Positions 27,826 through 34,386 of a stretch of 64,000 bases of DNA are shown here, piece after piece. The position numbers were made by a program, and so were the translations under genes. The number at the start of each line of letters is the position of its first letter. The stretch's first letter is position 1. The stretch is from Bordetella parapertussis (lineage in GTDB: Bacteria > Pseudomonadota > Gammaproteobacteria > Burkholderiales > Burkholderiaceae_A): assembly GCA_945862985.1 (NCBI GenBank), contig CAMAZF010000007.1:1-64000 (forward strand). Reading direction: 5' to 3'. The notes under the pieces were generated by a model. That model saw nothing but the letters and a program-made list of their open reading frames with translations, had not been told where the DNA came from and made no database searches.

Positions 27826-27975
27826 TCAGAGTTGGCGCACCCACGGCGCCTTTCTTGAAAGCGCCCTCTCCAATCCTGGATTCGGTTGTGCGGGCCGATC
27901 AAGCAAGTTCAGAAACTCTTCATACTTTTCTGTGGACAGCAAAAAGTAGCGCTGATCGGCGAGGTCATGAACCGC
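27826..27975 (-). pseudogene. remnant of DUF1778 (TacA-type) antitoxin
   Basis: About 50 residues in one frame end in DLADQRYFLLSTEKYEEFLN (first part) and LLDRPAQPNPGLERALSRK, which matches the C-terminal toxin-neutralising tail of DUF1778 antitoxins. The ribbon-helix-helix N-terminus is absent, and no GNAT toxin follows; the next sequence downstream is the hicAB module. I read it as the tail of a deleted module. Confidence 0.55.
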
Positions 27976-28007
27976 TGGGGCGATGAGATCTGGCCTTGGA
28001 CGGCCAA

Positions 28008-28343
28008 TCAGGCGATCGCAAGCGTCAGATGACCGATTGGCTCTGCGGCAGGTCGTACCATGATCTTGATATCGTACCCAAGACGATTCAGGCACTCCAT
28101 CAGTTTGCGCTCGGAGAGGTTGGCGAAGTCACCGCGCATCATCCCCGACACTTTGGGTTGCGCGATGCCCATGCGCCGGCCAGCCTCTTCCTGGGTCAAG
28201 CCAAGACGACGCACGGCACGGGTGATCTCGATCACCAAGCCGGACTTGATCTTGAGCTTCTCAGCATCGGCCAAGCCGAGGTCGGCGAACACGTTGCCAG
28301 AGCTGGTTTCGATCTCGATGCCTTCAATCATGCGCTTTGCCAT
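28008..28343 (-). CDS. XRE-type antitoxin (HigA2-like)
   Basis: A 111-residue helix-turn-helix protein. An N-terminal segment GNVFADLGLADAEKLKIKSG is followed by the HTH LGLTQEEAGRRMGIAQPKVS and GMMRGDFANLSERKLMECLN, and the tail LGYDIKIMVRPA, which is the pattern of antitoxins paired with Gp49-like HigB toxins. It begins inside the coding end of such a toxin remnant, so the antitoxin-second order is preserved although the toxin is broken. ATG 28343 marks the beginning of family similarity. Confidence 0.85.
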   Translation of the reverse strand: MAKRMIEGIEIETSSGNVFADLGLADAEKLKIKSGLVIEITRAVRRLGLTQEEAGRRMGIAQPKVSGMMRGDFANLSERKLMECLNRLGYDIKIMVRPAAEPIGHLTLAIA

Positions 28344-28532
28344 GTCGTATCTCCTTTGCCAGCGCCTCGGCCACCTTGAGCCTGGCGCGAATGATGTCCA
28401 TGTCCTCTTTCGGCGTGGCGATCCCACTCTTGCTCTTCTTCTGAAAGCAGTGCAGTACAAACACCGCTTCCGGGAACTTCACCGTGTATACGGCGCGGTA
28501 GGTACCCTGAGCGACTTTCTGAGCGGTCAGCC
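28324..28532 (-). pseudogene. 3' fragment of a Gp49/HigB-like toxin
   Basis: The frame reads FRLRLTAQKVAQGTYRAVYT, then KFPEAVFVLHCFQKKSKSGI and ATPKEDMDIIRARLKVAEAL, and stops inside the XRE antitoxin gene. This is the C-terminal two thirds of a HigB-type mRNA-interferase toxin. Upstream the frame is closed by TGA, and the sequence there belongs to a different gene in another frame, so the N-terminus is lost. The remaining part is well conserved, suggesting a recent deletion. Confidence 0.75.
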
Positions 28533-28552
28533 GAAGTCGGAATCAACCGGGT

Positions 28553-28750
28553 TTGTGTCGGCTGAACGATCTTGAGCAAAGGCAGGTTGTCTTTACCGAC
28601 CGCCTCTGCCAGTGACTGCACCGAGGTGAACCAGATCTTGGGATCAGTCGGATTAGGCTTGTACTCGCCGCGCGCAATGGCAAGCACCCGCTCACGGATC
28701 AAATCCTGCGGCATGACTCCAACGACGGTATCCACGACACTGCGCTTCAT
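28553..28750 (-). pseudogene. truncated DNA-binding protein (HVO_A0114-like)
   Basis: The first 65 or so codons (MKRSVVDTVVGVMPQDLIRE, GEYKPNPTDPKIWFTSVQSL and then AEAVGKDNLPLLKIVQ) match the N-terminus of the winged-helix HVO_A0114-type putative DNA-binding proteins, which usually are 110-120 residues. The frame then runs out of family similarity where the HigB-like fragment starts in another frame. The winged-helix recognition part is lost. Its ATG overlaps the vapB stop as TAATG. Confidence 0.6.
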
Positions 28751-28983
28751 TAAAAGACTTCCCGCTCGGGTTGCTTCTGAACAGCACGTTCAGGCAAAAA
28801 GTCCTTGCTCACACGTGAGCCGTGCATAAAGAAGTCATCCCAGGTTTGACCGTTGGGTGCAATGATTCGCTCATGCACTTTGACGTGTATCTCCACCTTG
28901 AGTACACCTTCGGGCAAGCGAACCTCCAAAGGCGGCAGGACGGCTTGGGCGCTTTTATTCACGAAAACGGTGCTGATAGACAT
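28750..28983 (-). CDS. vapB: VapB-type antitoxin without VapC
   Basis: A 77-residue antitoxin with an AbrB/SpoVT-like N-terminus (FVNKSAQAVLPPLEVRLPEG) and the VapB C-terminal pattern TWDDFFMHGSRVSKDFLPER that wraps the PIN-domain toxin. A vapC gene would be expected directly downstream; instead the next frame is the truncated DNA-binding protein, so the toxin has been lost. As an orphan it might still bind DNA or a VapC made elsewhere. Confidence 0.75.
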   Translation of the reverse strand: MSISTVFVNKSAQAVLPPLEVRLPEGVLKVEIHVKVHERIIAPNGQTWDDFFMHGSRVSKDFLPERAVQKQPEREVF

Positions 28984-29007
28984 CGGGAGATATTTCCTAA
29001 CAATTTA

Positions 29008-29027
29008 GTGACGAGTGTGTATGTCAC
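29008..29027. promoter_or_regulatory. possible vapB operator
   Basis: GTGAC and GTCAC form a five-base inverted repeat with a ten-base spacer, centred about 35 bases upstream of the vapB start. The arms are short, so chance is a real alternative. Confidence 0.3.
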
Positions 29028-29108
29028 CTCAAGAGCCGTCAAATTGTCCGCAGTAAGCGCCCGGAGCCTCCAGAACGGCGTTGGATGACCCGTCAAATCC
29101 TCGAGCCG

Positions 29109-29561
29109 TTACACCCAATCGGCTCGACTTGCTGCCACCAGTGCGGCCCAGTCATCGGGCGGATGGCCCCGTTCAAGCATGCGCTGAAACACCGCGTACG
29201 GATCACTCTTGCTGCCTGAAGATCGCAATGTATTTTCATCATTGACCCAGGCAAAGATGATGATCCGGGACTTGGAGTCAAACCGGAAAAAAAGACGAAA
29301 CCGCCGCCCGATCTTTGCGCGTCGCCAGTGCCGAAACGCAGCCCCCATCGTGTTGCCTTGCCGGTACTCCTCCCGATTCGGATCGCTGGGCACCGCATCA
29401 AAGATCAGTTTCGAGAGCGCCGCAAAAAGCCGGACGTTGGCGTTGGATTCAAACCCTTGTGGGTCTTGCTGCCGCGCCCGCTGGTCGGCGGCGTGCAGTT
29501 TTTGCAGTTGCTCGGACAGGCATTCGTGGAAGAGCAGACTCCAGCCGTGACGCTGGATCAC
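29109..29561 (-). CDS. yhaV: YhaV family ribonuclease toxin
   Basis: A 150-residue toxin of the RelE-like YhaV family, the ribosome-dependent ribonuclease of the PrlF-YhaV system. Family landmarks are GWSLLFHECLSEQLQKL at the N-terminus, EEYRQGNTMGAAFRHWRRAK and RRFRLFFRFDSKSRIIIFAW in the middle, and WVNDENTLRSSGSKSDPYAV near the end. Length matches the E. coli protein. The start overlaps the prlF stop as ATGA. Confidence 0.92.
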   Translation of the reverse strand: MIQRHGWSLLFHECLSEQLQKLHAADQRARQQDPQGFESNANVRLFAALSKLIFDAVPSDPNREEYRQGNTMGAAFRHWRRAKIGRRFRLFFRFDSKSRIIIFAWVNDENTLRSSGSKSDPYAVFQRMLERGHPPDDWAALVAASRADWV

Positions 29562-29878
29562 AGCGCCACATCGCCTTCAATGTCGGCATTCAGATCTACA
29601 GGCAGCGTCACTGCGGCCTGCATAGCCTGCACCAGCCCGTCCGGCAGGTTGCACAAGTGCTGACCCGTGCAGATGTCTTTTTCGAGCAAGGCCAAAAACG
29701 AAGCAATGGCTGGGTCCTCGTGGGATGCTTCATCGGCACGGGTGACGATGACTTGTGATCCCCGCAGGTCAAACGCAACCTTACCTCCGTAGTCCACGCC
29801 TAGCGCCTGACGGATAGGCTTGGGCAAAGTGATCTGACCCTTGGAAGTGATGGTGGCGACCTCGTGAATGGCGGGCAT
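29558..29878 (-). CDS. prlF: PrlF antitoxin
   Basis: A 106-residue antitoxin with the swapped-hairpin AbrB motif ATITSKGQITLPKPIRQALG at the N-terminus, and a C-terminal part (PAIASFLALLEKDI, LPDGLVQAMQAA, and VDLNADIEGDVAL) typical of PrlF/SohA. The ATG at 29878 puts the AbrB motif at residue 8 as in relatives. A perfect palindrome 25 bases upstream is the likely autoregulatory site. Confidence 0.92.
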   Translation of the reverse strand: MPAIHEVATITSKGQITLPKPIRQALGVDYGGKVAFDLRGSQVIVTRADEASHEDPAIASFLALLEKDICTGQHLCNLPDGLVQAMQAAVTLPVDLNADIEGDVAL

Positions 29879-29902
29879 AGCTGATCTCCTCAATTTGGCC
29901 CC

Positions 29903-29926
29903 ATGGTAAGGAACTTTCCTTACCAT
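29903..29926. promoter_or_regulatory. prlF-yhaV operator palindrome
   Basis: ATGGTAAGGAA and TTCCTTACCAT are perfect 11-base inverted arms with only CT between them. It begins 25 bases before the prlF ATG, where the antitoxin or the toxin-antitoxin complex would block transcription. Confidence 0.75.
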
Positions 29927-30128
29927 GTCAATCACCATGTGGCTCAGCCAGCCGACCGGCAAGGGTCTGAAAGTAGCCTTACGGACGCCGATGGCTTTTT
30001 TCAGTACCCACCGGCGAACGCTTATCCATTACAAACAGCCACTTGTAACCTGTTGATTTATACGGAAGTGGCCTGGAGAACGCTCGCGAGGCTACGCGCG
30101 TAAGTGGTTGTCACCATTTGGAAATTCC

Positions 30129-30160
30129 AAAAAAAATCCCGATCGGAGAATGGTCGGGAC
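30129..30160 (-). terminator. rho-independent terminator for hipBA
   Basis: Read on the minus strand, GGTCGGGA-type and TCCCGATC-type arms form an eight-pair stem with G-U wobbles around a seven-base loop, followed directly by eight T residues. It lies about 145 bases beyond the hipA stop and is the first terminator after it. Confidence 0.7.
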
Positions 30161-30304
30161 TTTGGATGAATGGTGGTGGATTGGCGACTCAGAACTCAAC
30201 GCAGTATATGAGCTACCAACCAAACTTGACATCTGTAGCTGTGTTTTGCTGACAATTGCGGTATTTTGATAGATCGGTTCACGTCGCCCCGCCCATTTGA
30301 AGCC

Positions 30305-31600
30305 TCACGTTTCTTCGTCATCCACCTGGGTGACCAGTTCACCTTCGGTCAGCCTGCGGATGGTTAATGCGGCACGCTGATCCATCAATTCAACCATCTT
30401 GTTGATGAGTGGCCGCCCGGCAAATGGCTGCGTCGCCTGAAGACTCCGAGCAGCGGCGGACAACTGCTGTGCGATCTGTAGCACGCGCTTTTTGGTTTGC
30501 GCCTTGGACAGCCCGGCAGCTTGTGCAAACTGTTCCCAGTGCCGCGCCTGCACCTCGGTGAAATTGTATTTGCTGGCCAGCTTCATCGCCAGCTTGGGCG
30601 TGAGGTGCTCGTACACGGCCGTGCACAGCATGTCGTACAGCGGCGCCAGCGTCGGTGCCGCGTTTTTGCTTTGGCCTGAGTAGAGCAGGGAGAAGTTCTT
30701 GGCGTGGGCATCGTGGTTGCCGATCAGTGCATTCAACACCACGGCATCCAGCAACCGAAGCACCTGCGGTGCACTGGGCCGCGTGGCTTTGCGCAGCAGA
30801 TCGAAGCAGGCCTTCAGGTCGGGGCCGCCTTCGTTTTGGTATTTCATCTCGGGCACCACGCCCAAGGCCTGGCAGAAATCCTCTTGGTGAACGCGCACCG
30901 GTTGGCCGTCACCGCCCACGCGGCGGTCGTAACGCGCCACCAACAAAACCTGGCGGCCTTGCACGCCCAAGATCTGAGCCTGCGCGGTGGGCAGCCCTAA
31001 AGCCCGCGCCAGCGCCAGGCAAAAGCCTTCGTTGAGCACACTGTCCTCCACCGATGCGATGGCGGGCTTGAGAATGTGAGTGCTGGGCTGGCCCCCTGTG
31101 GGCAGGCCAATGCGCTGTCCGTCAAACACCACGGGTAGCTTGTCTTGCGCGCCGGCCAATGACAAACGAACGCCATCGCGCCCCGCCAGCATGGGGCGGC
31201 GCGGCAACTCATCGAGCAAAGCCATCAACTGCGGCTCATCCAGCCATTCGACACCGGCCAGATCGGCGGTGGCCAAGGGCTGCCCGTGCGGGACAAAGGT
31301 GATGGCACCCGCACATTCGCCGCCGATGGCGTTGAGCAAAGCGAAGTCGTTTTGACTGGACACCTGGCACTGCTGAGCAATCAGTCGACGCAAATTGCCC
31401 TCAGGCAACAGACCGGCAAAGAAGGCCCGGCACTGGTGGTCGTCGAAGGCATCGGGACCCAGCGGCAAAGACTGCGACAGCGCGACTGCGTCGGGCTGCG
31501 CAAGCCAGTCGTCGTGGTAACGAAAACTCAGCCGCCCTGCTACCAGCGACAACGTACCGATCGGTTGATCAAACAGCCAGACACCGATGTCATGCGCCAT
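30305..31600 (-). CDS. hipA: HipA family serine/threonine kinase toxin
   Basis: A 431-residue kinase toxin; relatives phosphorylate glutamyl-tRNA synthetase and cause growth arrest. The N-terminal couple domain (DIGVWLFDQPIGTLSLVAGR) is followed by LSLAGAQDKLPVV, whose serine corresponds to the autophosphorylated P-loop-like serine of E. coli HipA, and by the catalytic GNHDAHAKNFSLLY and metal-binding LAPLYDML. The ATG at 31600 lies 11 bases inside hipB; a longer in-frame start at 31633 is less likely. No inactivating change is visible. Confidence 0.93.
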   Translation of the reverse strand: MAHDIGVWLFDQPIGTLSLVAGRLSFRYHDDWLAQPDAVALSQSLPLGPDAFDDHQCRAFFAGLLPEGNLRRLIAQQCQVSSQNDFALLNAIGGECAGAITFVPHGQPLATADLAGVEWLDEPQLMALLDELPRRPMLAGRDGVRLSLAGAQDKLPVVFDGQRIGLPTGGQPSTHILKPAIASVEDSVLNEGFCLALARALGLPTAQAQILGVQGRQVLLVARYDRRVGGDGQPVRVHQEDFCQALGVVPEMKYQNEGGPDLKACFDLLRKATRPSAPQVLRLLDAVVLNALIGNHDAHAKNFSLLYSGQSKNAAPTLAPLYDMLCTAVYEHLTPKLAMKLASKYNFTEVQARHWEQFAQAAGLSKAQTKKRVLQIAQQLSAAARSLQATQPFAGRPLINKMVELMDQRAALTIRRLTEGELVTQVDDEET

Positions 31601-31844
31601 GGCGATCCCCATCCGCCTGAGAAGGCTCAGCATCCAAGCCCATGAGTGTCAGATGGCCACCCAGGGCGTCTACAACGCGCAGCAACTGCTCCAGGCGCAC
31701 TGTGGGTTTGCCCCCCTCGAGTTCGACGATAAAGCGTAAGCCGACGCCAGCAGCCAAGGCCAGATCGGCCTGGGTCAGACCCAGGCGTTTTCTGGTGAGT
31801 CGCAGGGCTGTCCCTAAGGACTGAGGAGAAGTGATGGCAGTCAT
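31590..31844 (-). CDS. hipB: HipB family antitoxin
   Basis: An 84-residue XRE-type DNA-binding antitoxin: TRKRLGLTQADLALAAGVGL forms the first HTH helices, RFIVELEGGKPTVRLEQLLR the recognition part, followed by a short C-terminal extension that would contact HipA. It precedes and overlaps hipA. Two matching palindromes lie upstream. Confidence 0.92.
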   Translation of the reverse strand: MTAITSPQSLGTALRLTRKRLGLTQADLALAAGVGLRFIVELEGGKPTVRLEQLLRVVDALGGHLTLMGLDAEPSQADGDRHGA

Positions 31845-31863
31845 GGATCGAGTTCAAAATAAA

Positions 31864-31875
31864 TCCCGTTCGGGA
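31864..31875. promoter_or_regulatory. hipB operator, proximal copy
   Basis: TCCCG-TT-CGGGA is a perfect inverted repeat 20 bases upstream of the hipB start. A second copy of the same arms lies 50 bases further upstream. Confidence 0.7.
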
Positions 31876-31913
31876 AATTATGACTCAGACTCAGAGATCA
31901 TGCACCACAAATG

Positions 31914-31925
31914 TCCCGAACGGGA
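31914..31925. promoter_or_regulatory. hipB operator, distal copy
   Basis: TCCCG-AA-CGGGA has the same arms as the proximal copy; read on the other strand the two share TCCCGTTCGGGA and the following ATT. Centre-to-centre spacing is 50 bases, close to five helical turns, which would put two HipB dimers on one face of the DNA. A single half-site-like TCGGGAATAT follows near 31968. Confidence 0.65.
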
Positions 31926-32004
31926 ACTTTCTGGGATATATCGCCGCAGAAAAGCTCATCATTACTGATCGGGAATATTTTAGAGTGCGCTTGGCTTTCA
32001 TGGC

Positions 32005-32017
32005 GAACAGCGCGTTC
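32005..32017. promoter_or_regulatory. palindrome upstream of first AlpA-like gene
   Basis: GAACAGCGCGTTC, with GAAC/GTTC arms, occurs 37 bases before the ATG of the small HTH gene at 32054. The identical 13-mer is found again at 33666-33678, at almost the same distance from a second, related HTH gene. Confidence 0.5.
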
Positions 32018-32053
32018 ATGGAGGCCTGACAACGGCAATGCAAGGACACCAAC

Positions 32054-32320
32054 ATGAACGGACTTTTCATCTCCCAAAACGAGCTGGCCAAGCGCTGGCA
32101 GATCAGTCAAACAACACTGGAGCGATGGCGTGCCCAACGGATTGGGCCGAGCTTTTTGAAACTGGGCGGCCAGGTGCGGTACAGGCTCATGGACATCACG
32201 GCCTTTGAAGACCAAACGCTACAGGTCATGCCCCTTCAAAAACCCGATGTGGACTCACAAAACAGACGCAGCACCAACAGCCCAGCTCAAGCTAGCCATG
32301 AAGCCCACAGGGAGCGATGA
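32054..32320 (+). CDS. AlpA/excisionase-like HTH protein, copy 1
   Basis: An 88-residue protein with a MerR/excisionase-type winged HTH (HTH_17) in residues 5-55: ISQNELAKRWQISQTTLERW, then PSFLKLGGQVRYRLMDITAFED. The remaining 33 residues are polar and probably disordered. Such proteins act as excisionases or activators of integrase genes on mobile islands, but no integrase is present here. It is a paralogue of the genes at 32462 and 33712. Confidence 0.75.
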   Translation: MNGLFISQNELAKRWQISQTTLERWRAQRIGPSFLKLGGQVRYRLMDITAFEDQTLQVMPLQKPDVDSQNRRSTNSPAQASHEAHRER

Positions 32321-32461
32321 GGCAAGTTTCGGCAAGTTTCAGAAAGCTGATAACGCCTGACAACAGATGCAAAAACACCATGTTGAACACCCCATCAAAA
32401 TCCTGTGCAATACGGGCTCACACCGCAAAAAACGGCACATCTCTTAAAGCAAAGGATCGTC

Positions 32462-32668
32462 ATGAACGCCCCACAAAATGAACCCACCGTGACGATGTTC
32501 AACGAACATCAACTCGCCGATCGCTGGAACATGAGCGTGCGCACATTGCAAGACTGGCGGCACAAAAAGACCGGCCCCAAGTACATCAAGTTCAAAGGCT
32601 GGTCCGTCCGCTACCCGCTCGACGCCGTCGTTGAATACGAAGGCAAATGGCTTTGTGAGGTCAACTGA
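32462..32668 (+). CDS. AlpA/excisionase-like HTH protein, copy 2
   Basis: A 68-residue protein consisting almost only of the HTH_17 domain: FNEHQLADRWNMSVRTLQDW, then PKYIKFKGWSVRYPLDAVVE. It lacks the upstream GAAC palindrome shared by copies 1 and 3. The ATG follows AAAGGATCGTC, a fair Shine-Dalgarno match. Function as a small DNA-binding regulator is inferred. Confidence 0.75.
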   Translation: MNAPQNEPTVTMFNEHQLADRWNMSVRTLQDWRHKKTGPKYIKFKGWSVRYPLDAVVEYEGKWLCEVN

Positions 32669-32690
32669 CAGCGCTTGCGCATCCATCAAA

Positions 32691-32715
32691 TCGGTAGGTC
32701 GAAGTAGCCTACCGA
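32691..32715. terminator. hairpin after second HTH gene
   Basis: TCGGTAGG and CCTACCGA form a perfect eight-base stem around a nine-base loop, 22 bases after the stop codon. There is no T-run, so terminator function is uncertain. Confidence 0.4.
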
Positions 32716-32845
32716 ATCAGTCCGTAAAGCTCCGTAAAGTTGGTGGGCAGGCGACCGGGATCGAACTCACTCTCCACTGCCGTTAGCAATGGTTGAGGAT
32801 AAATGGCAATCGCTGCGGGTTTGGCACAAATTCCCGCTCTGGTCG

Positions 32846-33196
32846 TCAGTGTGATTGGTCGTTGGCAGGTGGGATGTGCCTGACCAAGTCCATGCTGTCG
32901 TGAAGCAGGCGCAGGACATCGATGTATTGATCTTTGGCCTCTTTGAAGACCACAAAGTGACGCCCACTTCTGCCCTGGCGAGCCACATGCAAGGTGCGGA
33001 TGCCGGGCCCGATGTCGTCTCGCGCTTTGGCACCCAGCTGGTCTTGCCCGTCATGCAAGGCCTCGATGGCCAGGGTCAGCGTCTCAGCGTACGTCTCGGC
33101 TTGGCGCTCACCAAAGTTTTCAAGCGTCCAGGTGATGATTTCGGAAAAATCCAACTCCGCCTGTGCAGCCAGGCGGACTTTCCAAACTACGCTCAT
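32846..33196 (-). CDS. parE: ParE family toxin
   Basis: A 116-residue RelE/ParE-fold toxin: VRLAAQAELDFSEIITWTLE at the N-terminus, GIRTLHVARQGRSGRHFVVF in the core strands, and YIDVLRLLHDSMDLVRHIP at the end, the pattern of ParE toxins that poison gyrase. The start overlaps the parD stop as ATGA. Confidence 0.9.
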   Translation of the reverse strand: MSVVWKVRLAAQAELDFSEIITWTLENFGERQAETYAETLTLAIEALHDGQDQLGAKARDDIGPGIRTLHVARQGRSGRHFVVFKEAKDQYIDVLRLLHDSMDLVRHIPPANDQSH

Positions 33197-33474
33197 GCAG
33201 CTGCAGCTGCCTTGTTGGCAACGGACCTGAGGTGGTCACGCAGCGATGCTTTGGTGTCAAAGGATTTGAACCGTCCTGCGGCAATGTCTGCAGCCCCAAG
33301 CTGCACAGCCGCACGAAGCGCTTCAAGCCGATGGGCGTCTTCCGCCTCGCGTTGCTCCACCAAGCGAAGCCCTTCGCGCAGCACTTCACTCGCGTTTTGG
33401 TAGCGACCGCTGGTGACCAACTGCTCCACCAAGGTGGCTTGGTGATCTGTGAGCACAACGTTGCGTGTGGGCAT
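33193..33474 (-). CDS. parD: ParD family antitoxin
   Basis: A 93-residue ribbon-helix-helix antitoxin: NVVLTDHQATLVEQLVTSGR and YQNASEVLREGLRLVEQREA form the strand and two helices, and the C-terminal half would wrap ParE. A perfect inverted repeat lies 22 bases upstream. Confidence 0.9.
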   Translation of the reverse strand: MPTRNVVLTDHQATLVEQLVTSGRYQNASEVLREGLRLVEQREAEDAHRLEALRAAVQLGAADIAAGRFKSFDTKASLRDHLRSVANKAAAAA

Positions 33475-33495
33475 GCTTATCTCCGAATCGCCATC

Positions 33496-33514
33496 ATTGG
33501 CAGATTATGCCAAT
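33496..33514. promoter_or_regulatory. parDE operator palindrome
   Basis: ATTGGCA and TGCCAAT form a perfect seven-base inverted repeat with a five-base centre, just upstream of parD, where ParD-type repressors bind. Confidence 0.65.
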
Positions 33515-33665
33515 ACAGGTGATCGCCGTCAAACGGTTGGGCCTACCGGCGGCGGGGCATGGTCGCCGCCCCCACCCTCCAAGCACTTCAATTCCGCGTC
33601 TCACCATTGAACCCGCGTGCCAAGACGGACTGCTGGTTCAGCACATTCCACTTGGCTTCCATTGA

Positions 33666-33678
33666 GAACAGCGCGTTC
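33666..33678. promoter_or_regulatory. palindrome upstream of third AlpA-like gene
   Basis: The 13-mer GAACAGCGCGTTC is identical to that at 32005-32017 and lies 34 bases before ATG 33712. The surrounding bases (CTTGGCTT before, CAT after) are also shared between the two places. Confidence 0.5.
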
Positions 33679-33711
33679 ATACGCATGTCTCAACCGCAAC
33701 CTGGAAGCCCC

Positions 33712-33927
33712 ATGGAAAACGCCATCCTCACGCCCGAAGTTCTTGCCAAGCGCTGGTCGATCAGTCTGTCGACCGTCGCCAGATGGCGATCCGAGGGCAT
33801 GGGCCCTGCCTTTCTCAAGCTCCGGGGCCACGTTCGCTACCGCCTCGAGGACATCGAATCTTTTGAGCGGCAGACCCTGCAAAGTGCCACAGGGTGCAAA
33901 GGGGAGCCGACGACTCCTCAGGACTGA
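33712..33927 (+). CDS. AlpA/excisionase-like HTH protein, copy 3
   Basis: A 71-residue HTH_17 protein, closest to copy 1: LTPEVLAKRWSISLSTVARW, then PAFLKLRGHVRYRLEDIESF. An in-frame ATG at 33685 would add nine residues. It shares with copy 1 both protein sequence and the upstream palindrome, showing that gene and control site were duplicated together. Confidence 0.72.
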   Translation: MENAILTPEVLAKRWSISLSTVARWRSEGMGPAFLKLRGHVRYRLEDIESFERQTLQSATGCKGEPTTPQD

Positions 33928-34011
33928 CACCATGCCCAAAAAGATTGCCCCCTTACACGAATTCACACGATCGTATGAGCGATTGCCCCGTGGCTGCGCT
34001 ACGCTTCGTCC

Positions 34012-34386
34012 ATGGACACTTTGATTCCCGCCTTCCTGCGCCGCCAGCGCAACCAGCGTCGTCTGACGCTGGAGATGTTGTCTGCCAAGGTGGGCATGTC
34101 GCCGCAGCATTTGTCGGAGATTGAAAGCGGCAAGCGCGATCCGCGTTTGTCGTCCATTCCGCTCCTTGCGGAGGCCTAAGGTGGAAAAATCGGGATGACG
34201 GTGTTGATCGTGCCGGACGCCATGGCACCGGATCTGCGCCGCTATGTGGCCAACAACGGCCGCGTCTATACCACCCACACCGGCCAGGCCGCTGCCGCGC
34301 CCAACCACCCCGAATCTTCCAAGCCCGACCATGCCCAAGAAAAAACCGGACCCGGCCCCCATGCACCCCTCAGTCCCAACCCCTGA
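34012..34386 (+). pseudogene. XRE-type regulator interrupted by in-frame stop
   Basis: The first 55 codons encode an HTH: PAFLRRQRNQRRLTLEMLSA, then KVGMSPQHLSEIESGKRDPR. A TAA at 34177-34179 interrupts the frame after LLAEA, and the same frame continues with GGKIGMTVLIVPDAMAPDLR and RYVANNGRVYTTHTG. The downstream part has normal coding character, so a single base change (a Leu codon to TAA) is the simplest explanation. Without the stop the protein would be about 124 residues. Confidence 0.65.

Larger units (their letters stand above)
29879..30304. other. 426-base gap between prlF and hipA
   Basis: No protein-coding frame with family character is visible. The stretch holds the prlF operator at its lower end and a minus-strand terminator for hipBA near the middle; the rest shows nothing I can identify. 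Confidence 0.6.

Noticed and set aside
28328-28750. Single 140-residue gene
   Set aside because: The first half matches one family and the second half is an out-of-frame reading of a HigB-like toxin, so it is a junction artefact.
32739-32775. 3' end of a tRNA (attachment-site scar)
   Set aside because: On the minus strand it ends GCCTGCCCACCA after a TTCGATC loop, but the T-stem does not pair and the loop spacing is off by two bases.
34195-34386. Separate 63-residue gene
   Set aside because: It is in the same frame as the XRE regulator just upstream and completes its C-terminus; the intervening stop makes it part of a pseudogene.
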